Origin: Euryodendron excelsum
Taxonomy: Eukaryota; Streptophyta; Magnoliopsida; Ericales; Pentaphylacaceae
Reading direction: 5' to 3'
DNA: 64,000 bases
Assembly: GCA_033060915.1 (NCBI GenBank)
Contig: CM065394.1
Location: forward strand, 28,966,501-29,030,500
The notes beneath the pieces were generated by a model. The model saw only the letters and a program-made list of their open reading frames with translations. It was not told the origin of the DNA and did no database searches. Positions within the stretch are counted from its first letter, which is position 1; every line of letters begins with the position of its first letter. Shown one piece after another: positions 11,960 to 25,600 of this stretch. Position numbers and translations under genes: made by a program.

Positions 11960-14827
11960 AACTTAAGTGGCTGGTTTAGTGGAAATTGGGCTCAAGCTCC
12001 TCAAGTGAAATGAAATTGTAGCCCATTAACACACAGTATTGTCCAAAAATGTTCTAGTGTCCAGTTCGAAGCATTGGGCCTGGATCTAATTAGATCTTCT
12101 CAATCACTCCAAACCAGCCTAATGGAAAGCTAGACAGTAGCCCATAAAGTGGTGGGTTGAAAAGTTCAGCTTCAGCCACCATCACTAAGCCGATTCGAAA
12201 TCATATATATATATATAAGTTGTGTTTGTTCATATTTTTTTTTTTCTCTCTCTCTTGGGTATTGTTTAGGTGTCATTATCCATGTTCTTATACTTTTAAA
12301 ATGTCATATCATAAGGGTAGTTTCACTTATTAATTAAAAAAAAATAGAATATGTACTTATCTTTAAATCCTAATTTTAGATGACTTTTAGTAGTTCTTTT
12401 CTCATTGGTATATTTTATGCTTATTTCAAAATCCTAATTTAGAGGACATTGTGATTTTTTATTGGAAAAAGTGTCGTTCTATATGCCCTTTTTTTTTTTT
12501 TTATCACACTTTAGTTTTTTTTTTTTTTGAGTTATTATTTTTATAGGTGGGATTTTTAGGAAGTCCTGGTTGAACTCTCAAACCGAATCGATAAGCAAGA
12601 ACAATCTGCAAGAGAAGAAGACAATGAAAATGTCACGACCCTCTTTAAGCTAAAGACACTCTGATGATTAAGTCAAATAGCTTAATCGCAATGAATCGAA
12701 TAAAATATAGAGAGCTAGAACTCAAGTGAACGTACCTTACACCTTTAGGGTATGGGGGTATTTATAGTTTTTAAAATGTCATGTTTTCTTTGGGAATTGA
12801 AGTCACTTTCATCCTACGAATCTTCATTGATTGAGTTGGTTTAATGTATTGGACTTATCTTTTATTTGTCCTAATTTACTTAGGAATAAGATTCGTATTT
12901 TGGGTTTCATTAGTCTTAATACTTTTTGGATTAACATCCATGGGTCAGCCCCTTTGGGTCCTTGCCTCTAGTCGGCATGGGCCTAGTCTGACAGGTCAGC
13001 ACCCAAGGATCGACCTTATTGAGCTGGTCTCTCCTAATCTTGGGTTTGGCTCTTATACCATTTTGTTAGTATCTAGAATTCATGTAGTACAATATTATCT
13101 GCTTTGAACTTTCACCCGCACGGTTTTAAAACGCGTTGTTTTAGTTTTTTTTTTTTGTTCGACATAGTGTATGCTCATTTACTAATTTCTAGTCTATAAT
13201 TTTTGTTTCATTTTATATGTTTTGAGATTGTTAATTAATAGTTTATAAATGTGACATTTTAATTCATAGATATACACATGCATATTAATAGTTCGAGATA
13301 TTGTTTTGTAAAAATAATGTTTTTTATCCCATGCATTGAACGGGTCATCTACTAGTAAGTATAAGTAAAAAGTTCAATAAATAACTCACAACAAAATTAG
13401 AGATTTTAAAGGTAAAACGAATAAAGAAAAATAATTGAAAAACAGAGGTAATAGAACATTGAAATTAAGCAGTGTCTCATCTATGGATTGATTTGGTGCA
13501 TGAAAGATGGAGTCTTGAAAACGAAGAAAAAACAAACTGTTTTCAAGAAATTTTTCTAAGAAAAAAAAACTGCAATTTTAGAAAAATTAGTAAATTTTTT
13601 TCCTTGATTTCTCGAAAATTGTTTTCATACAAAATTGAAAGCGATTTCAAAAAAACAAAAATCTTGAAAAGAGAATAAATAGAGCCTTAGGCTCTGACTG
13701 ATGGAGCTTAAATTTAGTTTTTTTATATTATTTTTTGTTATAAGAAAAAAGTTGGATATTTTTTTTTAGCTTCTTTGCTTTTTATAAGCTAAAATAAGTA
13801 TAAAAATAAACCTAAAAAAAAAAAGCAAAAGAGTTAAAAAAAAAAAAAATTCAGCCTTTTTTTATTATAAGCCAAAAAAATTAGATCAAAAAAGTTTTAA
13901 AAAAGTTATACCAAACAAGCCCTTAATCTCTTGTACATGTGGTGGACACCATGCTTGTGACATGCATGAAGCATGCACGACCATAGTTTCATTTATTCCT
14001 TATGTAACTTTGTGATACTACTATACATAATACAATACCGATATATATAAATATATATAGTACCTGTCACTCCCTGATATGATTCAAGTGTTTGGAAAGT
14101 GCTGGTATTTTTCTATAAAGAAAATGTCTATTGCAAACAGTTTCAGTCGACCAACAATAAAGCTTATTTCCAAGTGATGATGATCACTAAATGATGCTGA
14201 AGGTAATGCTTTGGAAACCTCTTTTTTCTTTCCCTCCTTTTTCCCCTTCGTTCCTCCCCCAAAATGATTTGGTCCTTTGCCTATTTCTCAAACCCTTTTT
14301 TTCTTGTCTCCACATAAAAGAATATTTCTGATCCCTGTAAAAAGAAGGCCTCCATGATCATAAAGGGCATGGAAGTTGACGTGTTAGGAACTTAGGCCTC
14401 ATATAGAAGCACATGATGATGGATCATAACACAAGAACGTACCCTCTCCAATGGTCGCCCACATTTGGTCATGATTTCGATTTTTGTCTTTTATTTTTGT
14501 TTTTTGAAATTCGTCAAAACTGTATTTGGTAAACTGATTCTGGAAACTATTTTTTCATTGAGACTTTATTTGATAAACCGGTACTAGAACTTATTTTTGA
14601 GAAATTTTCAAAAAATATATTTTTTGAGTTTCGTAAACTATTTTTTTAGAAAAATAAAAATGATATGAAAATAATAATGTTTTTGATGATTTTTTTAAAA
14701 AGAGCATGATAAACGAAAAGAAAAACAACGGTAACCAAAGAAGGTGAAATTGCCAACAACATATCCAATCTATCTATCTCATACAACAAAATAAATAAAG
14801 CACAACCTAAACACACCCCCTCCAACA
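11960..14827. other. intergenic AT-rich DNA
   Basis: No gene is recognised. At 12590-13090 there is a moderately GC-richer stretch with 'ggtatttatagtttt' and a short open frame (12844-13107) that resembles no family. It may be decayed retroelement sequence. At 13685-13925 an AT-rich stretch ends in 'ccaaacaagccctta' and looks MITE-like, but its termini pair only weakly. Confidence 0.5.
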
Positions 14828-14853
14828 CCCCCCCCCCCCCCCCCCCCCCCCCC
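14828..14853. repeat. poly(C) run
   Basis: Twenty-six C in a row, followed by 'tcctcctcccccccc'. Homopolymer C of this length is rare in plant DNA. The exact length should be treated as uncertain because sequencing and assembly handle such runs badly. Confidence 0.9.
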
Positions 14854-17037
14854 TCCTCCTCCCCCCCCAACCCAAAAAAAAATTCATAGAGAAAGCAAAT
14901 CCTTATACCATACCAAATGAGAAGAAGGTAAAATATTTGAAATTAAAGAGTAAAGTAATAGTCCATTTGCTTTGGAATGATCATACGAGACAAATAAATC
15001 ACATTACTCTGTATAAAAATTTTGTAAATAATTTCTAATTGCATATCATTACTCAAAAGAATTATTTTGTCTTGCAAAGGACAACCAAAAGCCATTTTAA
15101 GCTGAATTTAGAAAAAGAAAAACCCAAGATGCACAATTAGTGTGGAAACATCTCTCATAAGCTTTTGCTACAAATTTCTTCTGGCACCAAGAGGTTCCTT
15201 CCCTCTTTTCCCAAGTTGGTTTAGTGTGAGATATCTTGTCACATAATTGCATAACTTAACATCAATCAGGGGCTATTAAACTTGTTTCAACCCCTCTATT
15301 GAGGAGTGAAAGTTTTCAAGATTCCATTGTCCCCATGAATTCACCCATGCAATCAATCCACTAGCTTTAAGTCAAAAGTTACAATTAGAGTGCCTTGAGA
15401 AGAAAATCCTTCAATGTCTAATCACAAAACTTAGATGATAACACTAATTAAAGTTTCATGCACTCAATCGATTAGAAAATCCATGATTTGACTCCAATTA
15501 AACCCTAAATGACGTCTTTTAGCAACGCATTTTGGTCCACGTACCCTACTCTCCAATCGATTTAACCTAGATTTGATAACGTGGTTTACTATGATAACAC
15601 CGAGACATGCTACATTCTGGACTAAGATGGCTGCCTCCATTCATTTTACTTAATTACCTTTCTAAACTTTTTCAGAAGAAAACTTTATGCATGAATGATG
15701 TTAATACATGCCGACATTGCTTTTAGATGAAATTTCTTTGGTTTGATCATTCATGTTATTATGCATTAGAGAGCATAACTAACCCTAATAAAAAATAGTA
15801 AGTATCTCCTTTAAAAGGTCTAATCTTTGACATAGTCTACCAACCATGTTATATTTACACAAAAATATAGATACATATATATATATATATATATATAATG
15901 CCCTCTCAAGTTGAAATTAAATGCAACACTAAAATTGTTACTGATCATATTTAGGAGTTAACATGGATTTTGTAGATTTACCGACTTCAGATTTACATTT
16001 TCCTATTTCAATTCTTAATCATGGTATCAAAAGTTTGTTGATGTTATGTTTTCTTTTCTCCGTCTTGTTGCCTGAATTTGAAGAAATCTCCAAAGATGGT
16101 TTCAGAGGTCGTTTTAGAACATCCAAATTTCAGACCTAAGTTTACCCTATTGTTTAAGAAGTAAGAATGAACATGTTAAATGAGAGGTTTACAATATTTT
16201 AACCATTCACGGCAAACACCCTTATCACCAAAGCATACCAATGGGAGTATTTAGGAGTTTGAAATTCAACTTCTTACCTTTTTACCAGCTTTTTTAACTA
16301 CTTTTTTTTTCAGCTGAAACGTTCAATTTCTGCCTTTCTATGTGCTTTTAGTTAAGTTAAAACAAAAAGAGCTAAAAAGAGTAGTAAAAAAGCTGATCCA
16401 GACGAGCATATAGTTATCCCAACTAGCTAGTTAGCTCATGCAATTATAAATAACTACAACAAAAATCACAAGGTGCTTCATATCGATCTGTTGTTATGAG
16501 CAGGCTAGTTGTAGGATTTTGGCCGTGACCCTATGAACTTAATCTGCCCTAAGGTACCACATTGCTCTGTGACTAGCCGTGAGGAAATACTTCAGCTCTC
16601 ACCTTCGTATTTGTCTGGTGTACGTCGTTAGGGTTATCGATCCCGACGATTTGAATTATAAGTATCAAAACAAAGTTGGGGGTTTTCCTGTTAATAAAGT
16701 GAAAGATTTGAAAAGATAATTATCTCATTGGCAAACATGTTCGTTAAATGGACAAATCTAATAAGCACTCTAAGTGACATTCTTTTGAAGCTTTCCTGCA
16801 AATTCATGCATCATGATTAATGCGAGGAAAACAATTTGTCATGTCAAAATTAACGAAATTCATTTCATTCAGTACTCCATTTGATTGTTGAGAAGTCTTG
16901 AATTCAAAAGAAGAGGACTTAAAAATTGGCGTTAAATGCGTAGTGGGTTACATTATTCTTGTTGGTGTCATGTCATCATTGGTCATAACTTTGCTCAAAT
17001 TTGTCAAAATAATCACTTAAGTTGACACCAAAAAGAT

Positions 17038-17038
<1 letters not shown>
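14854..17038. other. intergenic DNA
   Basis: No gene is seen. It holds a (TA)n run at 15872-15898 and the foldback at 16287-16394. A stretch at 16500-16680 has more even base composition than its surroundings but no recognisable coding content. Confidence 0.5.
16287..16394. repeat. small foldback (inverted repeat)
   Basis: The left arm AGCTTTTTTAACTACTTTTT (from 16287) and the right arm AAAAAGAGTAGTAAAAAAGC (to 16394) are inverted copies of about 20 bp around a loop of roughly 65 bp. This could be a MITE core or a simple hairpin. No target duplication was identified. Confidence 0.6.
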
Positions 17039-17093
<55 letters not shown>

Positions 17094-17094
17094 G
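17039..17094. repeat. (GA)n microsatellite
   Basis: Nearly pure GA run of about 55 bases with one interruption (aaag). A short CT run follows at about 17247-17268. Confidence 0.95.
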
Positions 17095-17624
17095 ACATTA
17101 AAAAGAACTGGGACAATTAACAACTAGCAAAATCTTTCAGAGGATCATGAACCAGTCATTTGTCTAGGACACATCTGTTACTGTAAAGTCGTTTGCTAGG
17201 ACTCGCAAACATTTCAACTAATAGCCTAGATGAGGATAATTTTTCCTCTCTCTCTCTCTCTCTCTCTGTGTGATGGTGTCAACTTAAGTGACCATTTGGA
17301 CAAGTTTAAGCAAAGTCATGTCCATAACCCACCATGCATTTAACATCTCTCTCCCTCTCTCTCTCAGTGCTGAAAAACCACTCCTTTGAAATTACATTTC
17401 TTTCTTCCCATGAATATTTTGAAAACAATACCTACCTACCTCCTTTTAATTTGGGAACTGCTTTTGCTTGCAGAAGTGGTTTAGGTGTTACTGCTAAATC
17501 AAAATGCTTTAAATGCGTCTCATAACGTAACAAAATATTCAACGACTCTCTTAATGTACACACGGGTTCATGCATACACATAATCACCTAGAGAAAGGAT
17601 TGCATAAAAATGTGAAATGTTGGT

Positions 17625-17650
17625 GATATATATATATATATATATATAGA

Positions 17651-17712
<62 letters not shown>
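17625..17712. repeat. (TA)n(GA)n compound microsatellite
   Basis: A TA run of about 24 bases is followed by a GA run of over 55 bases with one early interruption (gagtgag). It lies in intergenic DNA upstream of the MYB gene. Confidence 0.95.
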
Positions 17713-17716
<4 letters not shown>

Positions 17717-20700
17717 GCCTTAAACATCATGGTTAATTAGGTAACTACGTATAAAGGGCGCTCCCTGACAAATTTATTACGATCTTGATCTGTCATATTC
17801 TTATAGAACGAGTGATCCTTTTAGCAAGCACCTCGTTGTTGACATGTCCTCCACAAAATCATGAGCCCGCTGTTGCTTTCTTCGCTTCCTTTGATCAAAG
17901 ATACGGTTAGATACAGATCGCGTATTATGTACCAACCTGATGTAAACAACTAAAGGATTAGTCAATCTCATGTAATGAGTTAGATAATGAAGAATTTTCA
18001 ATCTGTTTTCGTGGATGATTTGTTGCTTCCTCATCCAATGGCCTCACCAAAACTCTTGTCATGAGTCACATACTAAAGATTTATCTTGGATTGGATTACA
18101 ACATTTAATTTGACCTTTAGTTTTGTACTTTAGGCCATTTCAATCATGTCTAAATGCCAAACGAAAGAAAAAGAAATCCTAATTAAAGTGGTGTTTAGCT
18201 TTCTAAATGTAAATGTACTAGTTTTAGGCCGTGCAATACATGGAATTAATATTTTTTTTTTACTTTAATGAAGTTTATATAAAACATTGAACATATTGTT
18301 TTTATTATGTTTACTAAATTTCATGTACTTTAATTAAGTGAATTGTCTCTTTGTTTATCCATATATGCTCAATTTAAATTGAATTCTATTTACTCTATGT
18401 ATATCTATTTGTGCATTTGGAGAAATGATAAGAGTGTCTGAAATATATGAATATAACTAATAAAATAACAAAAAAGATATTGGATAACCCAATAAAAATT
18501 TGGAGATTCAAAAATGTTCTTTTTAGCACCTGCAAAAACTTGAATTGGCTCATTTACAAAGTGACAAATTTGGAATTAGTTAATTTAAAATGAAGTCATT
18601 TCATTTATTGAACCAAACATGCCCTTAGAAATTGCATTCTAACCTAACTATTTTCAACTGCTCTAATTCAATATTCTCTTTACTGCTGTCTCTTTTTTCA
18701 TGCTAGTCTTTTTCATTATTTATACTCTTTAAGTTGTGACTCATTATATTCACTCCTAAGTGTCAATGATGGTAGTATTATGTGTGGATAAAAAATTATA
18801 TAGAACTAATATATAAGTATATATATATATATATATATATATGTTTCTTTTGTTTCTCTCACTTTAACATGTCCTCCTCTCCCATGAAGACCTCACATGT
18901 TCCAAGGTCAGGTGATCTTCCAAGATAATTAAATAATTTTTTCTCTTTTAAATTGTATAAAATTCAAATGATGACTTGTAAAATTCTAGTATAAGAATAA
19001 ATAAAATTACTTAAAAATAGGAGGGACCTTTTAAGAAAATCTTCAAAAAAATATATATTTCGGTATGATTGTTCAACATTTTATTAATTTTTAATATTAA
19101 TTTATTCTCATCATTTTCTTAATAGATTATTAAGGTGACTGATATAATGTTTCCTTTCACATCCGGACATGTCATTTTTCACGTGTGATCCAAGATGCTC
19201 TTGGTCCCCCATTTGACATCCTATATCTAACATGAATAAATTTAAAATACCCTGTACCTTCATGTTCAAAGAAAACAATACTAGCCATTCGATCAAAGCA
19301 CCCATTAGGTTGATAGAGGTTGAATCCATAAAACTTGGTGGTGCGGCAGAGCATCGGATCATCTATAATTAGAATGAGTAATTTTAACCTAAGGTCAACT
19401 ATATATTTATTTTGGTTAATTACACTTTACTACATGTTGTTTGAACAAAAATATAATATCTTAACATGATTTAAAAGTGAATATATAACTTTTTATGATT
19501 TAAATTTAACTATAAAATGTATAAAAACTGTTAGAATTAATAACAATTTTGTGACAGAAGTATTTTTGTTATTTCATTTCATCAAAATAAAATATTAAAA
19601 AGATAATTTTACTCTTTTATATCAAAATCATGGGTTGTCCTTCGCTATGGTATTTTTATCATTTCACTATATTTGTTACCGTTCTATTTATTTAATGTTA
19701 AATTCAAATTATAAAAGATTATGTATTCACTTTTAAATTAATAAAGAGTTTATTTAATTTTTGATAAAATTATAAAAAGATAAAAAAATATTTTTTTTTG
19801 TTTTTGGTGCCTGATTTTACATAACAAAAAAAAAATTACCTCTTGTTTCATTTTTTTATAAAAAAAAAATGCTTCTTGACTACATGTCTTGTAATGATTT
19901 TTTTTTTTTGACAAAAAGTATTTACAAATATAATTTTCCTTTGATAATCACTAGATAACAAAAAGCGCCAGCCAATGACTGGACGTATGTGGGACTGACT
20001 GGCGACGGCTGGAGCCGCTGGCTGCGTATTTTCGAAGATATATATACATACAAATGTATATATCACATTTATGTCTGTCCTACGTGTCACTGTCGGTCAC
20101 GTCTATCAGCGCTCCAATCATTGAAACTACAATTAAAGTGTGAGGGGGTGGGCCAAACTACAGTGTTGTACTCGGTTCATACAAGGCTGTCAGTACATAG
20201 CAAAATCAATTCCCACTTTCACATTATTAATATTAGAGAATTACTAATCTAACACAGTCGGTCACTTCAGTTAAACCTCACCTTTAGTTGTCTAAGACAT
20301 TAGAGAATTGATTTAGTAAAAAAGTTAGGATTCATTTAAAAGTGTTGTGAATTTTTTTTTTATGTATTATAGGTATGTGTTTTTATTTTTTATTTTTTTA
20401 TAATTTAGTGATAGTATTTGTAGGTTACTATTTTATTAATAATACCAGATCAATTTTTTAAAAACAGAAAACAAACCCATTTTAGTATTTTTTAAAATTT
20501 TCATTTTTAAAAAAATAAAAAAACATTTACCAAGCCGACCCTTATTATCACTGTTAAAGTAACTACAAAAAATAAAGAAGAAAAAAAAAGGAAAGAAAGT
20601 TATACATTGATGGGTTTTATAATTACAAAAACTAGAACGAAAGAAAACTAGGGACTAACATAAGTTTGTAAAGCACAGTATATTGTGGCATTATAATAAA

Positions 20701-22800
20701 TTGGCACATAAAAATATCAAAGACAGGATTAAATATAATGTGAAATATTTTTGTTCAAAAAAGTTTAAACTGTTTCATTTTTGAGATTTAGCTTGATCAA
20801 ATATTTCTATTGCTAATCATTTTCGTAATAACAAATTAAGACTGTAAAGTAATGCATACTCTCTCAAAGAATATGTAATTAATCATGTTTATTTTCAATA
20901 AATAACATCTATTAGATGAATTTCAGTAATGGAGTCCTATATTGTGTATCATAAGAACTTGCCTTTTTGTTGATTCATACGGATTGGATAAAAAAACAAT
21001 TGTTGAATGAGATAATCAACTTTAGTGATGAATCAAAAATGAAAATTTTATTGGTTCTACTTCCTATTTTTATAAAGAAAACGATTTTTTTGTTGATGAA
21101 AAAATTTAAAAAAAAAAAACAAAAAGAAAAGGTCCGGATCTCTTACTGGAGAATTTGAAAGATCCAAAACTAAAAATAGTGATATTTGTCGATAACAACA
21201 TAATGGAGACATTGACTTGGAAATTGATTCAATAAAAATAGTTAAAACTGTCTAACAATAATTATCTTCTCTTTGATTTTTTTGTGGGTTATTTTTGGGT
21301 CGCTTTAAAATAAAAATAAAAAACCTCTCCTTTATTTACAACGAGAACACCTCTAGCATCCGTTATGTCTATTCGACAAGCATCACCTAATGCTAACAAA
21401 ATCCTTACAAGAAAATCATACCGAAAATTTGATTGGTAGCTTTTTTTTCATAGATTGACAACTTAAAATCGAAAACTAGGTTTGGACAATGACATCCTTG
21501 GCTCTAGCTGATTTCTACGTAGTGTGATTCTAGATTTGAAAAGGATCACTACAAACAAATCATTTGTTGGAGTGCAACTTAGCCATGTAATGCTATACCC
21601 TTGAAATATTTCTAACTAAGTTTTTCTTGAGTAGCTTTCAATTTTTCTTTATTACAAAATGTTTAGATTTTCAATCGATTACTTTTCGAGCTCATACAAG
21701 GATATACCATCCTCATGATTCACGTGAACTTTACACATTGCCAAAATAATTTTTACGGCACAAAAAAAAATCAAATTTTACAACTCATGCTTAACCAGCT
21801 GAACACTTTGGCCATACTTGCGGTTACTTTCAGTTTGTTTACTTTACCAAGAAAATGCTTACTTATTATGACACTTTATCCAAAACGGAAAATAACCCCT
21901 TCTTTCTCTCTCTCCTTTGGAATTTTAAAATATTTTAACGGAATGTTAGGCTAACTCATTTTATCTTAAGAGTCAATTTTATTAATGGACCCTACACTTC
22001 GTGACGTATCGGTGTCGGTCAATTTTTTAAAAATCCTCATGTAATTTACTTGCAGATATACAATCACGTCCTTATAGCATTACAATTGTATAATGTGGCT
22101 GCCAAATGAAGATTGAAACTTGCCATTTTATGAATCTCTTCAAGAGGTCTCAAACATTAAATCCTAATAATAATGCACTCTAAAAGGGCAGAGTCACAAC
22201 AGGGAGAGCATATAGGGGGCTTAACTCACAACTTACCCATCAAAGGGCCTAACTTTTGAAGAGTATATAGAGCCTTATAATGCTCTATTCAAAACTTTTC
22301 ACATTACAAAAATAACTATTGGTTGTTCGTTTTCAAGAAAAAGACTAACGAACAAATCGGATGGCCCAAGTTCACTCATTATTGTCGTTCTAAATTTAAA
22401 GTCACATGATAGGTAGAACTCATCAACTGATAAATTTCGAACAATTATTTTTTTGTGATACGGGTTTAATATAATGTACCTCTAAAGAAAAAGATATGTA
22501 TGTATTGAAAATTGTGTTTTTAGGACACTCTCATATAAAGGTGTATACATTATTGTTGAACATAAATGAATAACTGTCTTCTTACTCCTATTGCCTTTCC
22601 AGACTTTTTTTTTTTTTTTTTTTCTAGAGGTAGGGATATCTTAAAACCCAATTCAGTCCAATGCAAAAGGAGGACCAGATTTGCTTAAAAATCACTTGAT
22701 TGCTGCACCTTCCTGGGCTCTCTCTCTCTCTCTCTCATGACTTGAAGTCTAAGTATGATTTTCACACAAGTACCTCAAGTCATCAGAAATTATTCCTGGA
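17713..22800. other. intergenic AT-rich DNA upstream of the MYB gene
   Basis: No gene is recognised in about 5 kb. It holds a (TA)n run at 18817-18842 and a poly(T) tract near 22605-22623. Short open frames at 17801-18034, 19111-19362, 20967-21158 and 21715-21954 resemble no family and look like chance frames. The right end should hold the MYB promoter. Confidence 0.5.
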
Positions 22801-22822
22801 GTAGTTTTGCCATTCAAACATC

Positions 22823-22872
22823 ATATAAACTTGTATTACATATCTCTCCTACCTCACCTATCTGAATTATTT

Positions 22873-22899
<27 letters not shown>
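22823..22899 (+). promoter_or_regulatory. possible TATA box and CT-rich leader of the MYB gene
   Basis: An ATATAAAC word at 22823-22830 lies about 120 bases before the start codon. A CT run of about 26 bases follows at 22873-22899. This spacing fits a TATA box and a short pyrimidine-rich 5' leader. The assignment is inference from position only. Confidence 0.35.
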
Positions 22900-22903
<4 letters not shown>

Positions 22904-22948
22904 CACCAGTTGTGCAGATAACAAAGTTTCTTGCAAAATCAATACCCA

Positions 22949-24182
22949 ATGGGAGGCCAATCGTGCTGTGCAAAGCCAAAGTTAAGGAAAGGCTTGTGGT
23001 CACCAGAAGAAGATGAAAAACTGTTCAATTATATAACTCGATTCGGCGTTGGTTGCTGGAGCACAGTTCCTAAACTAGCTGGTGTGTTTTCTTTCACTTC
23101 ACATTCTTGTGTTCAATGTTGTATATATATATATATATATATTCCTTTTTGAATCGTGCAGGTTTGCAGAGGTGTGGAAAGAGCTGTAGGCTGAGATGGA
23201 TAAATTACTTGAGGCCTGACCTTAAGAGAGGAATGTTTTCACAGCAAGAGGAGGGTCTCATACTATGTCTACATGAAGCTCTAGGCAACAGGTATATAGA
23301 TATATATGGTTACATACAATCAAAACTAGAATTTTTTACACAAAATTTGAAATGGGTTATTGATAAAATTCTTTGAAAAATGAAAGGTGGGCTCAAATTG
23401 CAGCACAATTACCGGGAAGAACAGATAATGAGGTGAAGAACTTCTGGAACTCTTGTTTGAAGAAGAAGCTAATGAAGCAAGGCATTGATCCTAAGACCCA
23501 CAAGCCGGTAAGCGAAACAGAGGTGAGAGATGGGAAGAATTGCACAGAGAAAGCATCAATGGCTTCACCACAACTCGAAGGACTTCAAGCTGTATCAGCC
23601 TCAGCTGAAATGGAGCAAGCATTTCAATCCAACTATGATTCTGGACTGACAGAAGCTTTAAGAGAGCAAATTGCAAGCAAACCAGTGATTGATCCTCTAT
23701 TTTTGTATGAATTCCAAGGGAGTGCCGATCCAATCGGGTACAATTCGAATCTCTTAACACAATATCAGCAAGCTCTAAGACCATTTGATCAATCCCATCC
23801 GGAGGTTAATCCCAACTTTGGATTCAGTACTTCAATGCCCACTTCAACAAATTTTTCTGAGACTGATTTCTCTGATAATTCAACTTCTCGAGTGAGTTCA
23901 TTCGTGTTCAATGAAGCAAAAGAAAGTTCGAGCATTAATAGTTCCTATTTCAACAGCCACACCAGGTTCCAGATGAACCATATGGTGGAAAATGGAACAT
24001 TTTCATGGGGCACTAGCAACAAGTTTCAATTCCATGGGACCAAATCTGAAGAACTGAAACCAAGTCCATGGCAAGAAGGGCAGCTTCATTCTCACAATTC
24101 AGAAGCTTTCAGTGGCTATCCGTTGACATTGCTATCAGAAGATCTAACCGGGGCAAGCATGAATGTTTTTGAGCAAATATAA
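22949..24182 (+). CDS. R2R3-MYB transcription factor (MYB61/MYB50/MYB86-like group)
   Basis: DNA-binding transcription factor in the nucleus. Exons are 22949-23081, 23162-23291 and 23387-24182, giving 352 residues. The first two exons are 133 and 130 nt, the standard R2R3-MYB layout, with G45 split by intron 1 and R88 by intron 2. R2 has tryptophans at 17, 37 and 57. R3 has F70 in place of the first tryptophan, then W89 and W108. The opening [20 protein letters not shown] and the end of the repeat, [16 protein letters not shown], match the subgroup that includes MYB50, MYB55, MYB61 and MYB86, whose members act in secondary wall, mucilage and stomatal programmes. The R3 helix lacks the bHLH-binding signature ([DE]Lx2[RK]x3L). 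The tail from about residue 130 is Ser/Asn/Gln-rich and probably activates transcription. The ATG at 22949 is chosen because MGGxSCC is the family start. Intron 1 holds a short TA repeat. The exact orthologue is not settled. Confidence 0.92.
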
Positions 24183-25600
24183 TTTGCAAATTCATGTTTT
24201 TTTTTTTTTTTTTTCCTTCTCTATAAACACACAAACACACACACACATACAGATATTGAGCAGCTTTTCTCTCTTTGTTTTTATCTCTCTGTATGTCCCT
24301 TATTTGTATTTGTTTCAAGGTTGAATTAATTTCTTCGACAGTTTTGTGAGTGAAAACTAATTTTCTGGTTCAAATCTCTCCCTGGTGTGTCACTCATTAC
24401 CAAAATATATATACAGTTACGATGTTATTTTCATGCCCATATTTTTTCCTCTTTCACCAATCATTTTCCAAGATTGCAAGTCTATCCCAAACCCGAACAT
24501 TTCACCTAACTTTTCCAATTTTTCTAGGATTTGAAGTTTGCTTCCAGATCCGCCCAGAACTTGAATGTTGAAGTGATCTATTGACATTGACAACTGCTAA
24601 ACTGCTTGTTGCAGCTTTGCCAATTTGCGAAAAGAACAAACAAGAAAGGAAGACAGAATAGAAATCCTATAAACTTCCTCATATTAGAAGCTGGGATCGA
24701 TATACTACATGATTATGATCGATCAGACCCTGGTAAGATTCACATTTTACGTCTAAACAGAAGGAATATGGTTGTGATAGCAATTTTAGAAGCATAGTCA
24801 CTCCCGAGGCTGGATGGATTTTTCTGTTTTTCAATTAGTTGATGCCAACATTTTTCTCGCAACCTTGACTTGGAAGATAACCGGACATACAGAGCAGATC
24901 TATCTTAACCTAGAAGCTGATGTTGACTCCCCCTGTTCATAAATGAAGAGTAGATATCTAAATTTTGTTGTAAATTATGGGTACCCTACCTCAAAGTTTT
25001 TATTTTCCATCTCTACTTTTAGGTGCAAGATTTATGTAAGCAGCAGCAAGACAGTCAGATCAATGTGGTTTTTTTTTTTTTTTTTCTGTAAAAAAGTGAG
25101 AAGGGAATTAAATCCCCTTATGCATAACCATAAGGGTTTCACCCGTTGCAAAATATTTGGATTGAATTATGGCTACTAATCTTGGAAAGAGCGAGTACAT
25201 CACCACAGTTCTACCAAAGTGCAAACAAAAATTAAACCCCTTCTCAAAAAGATCTAGTTCACACAACTATTACTGCAAGCGAGTTCAAGCATGTGACAAT
25301 CAAAAAAATAACGGGTGCTTATTTAGCTACGTAAGCCAACTCAACGGTCAATCTGTTCAATGTCGCTATAGCAGGTGCAATACTAGCAATTAATTGTGTA
25401 GGACAAACAATTACAAACTTGCAAGGACAAGCCAGGGTGCAGAAGGATGCTTTAAATAGAAAGATGAACCCATATGCATAAATTGCCAAGGACATGCTTA
25501 GTTTTGATAACGAGTGTTAAGAACACCACTAGTCTTAAAGAAGGCTTAAGCTATTTGGTAATGAGCTCAACAATTTATATCAAGTTCTCCGACAGTTTTT
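24183..25600. other. 3' flank of MYB and intergenic DNA
   Basis: Just after the stop codon come a poly(T) tract (24200-24214) and a CA run (24229-24248), probably in the 3' untranslated region. A second poly(T) lies at 25070-25085. Open frames at 24350-24571, 24606-24797, 24943-25179 and 25169-25393 match no family that I recognise. Confidence 0.5.

Noticed and set aside
12844..13107. 87-codon open frame on +
   Set aside because: Hydrophobic start but no family match; more likely retroelement debris or chance.
19111..19362. 83-codon open frame on -
   Set aside because: Not recognised, in AT-rich intergenic DNA with no neighbouring exon-like sequence; probably chance.
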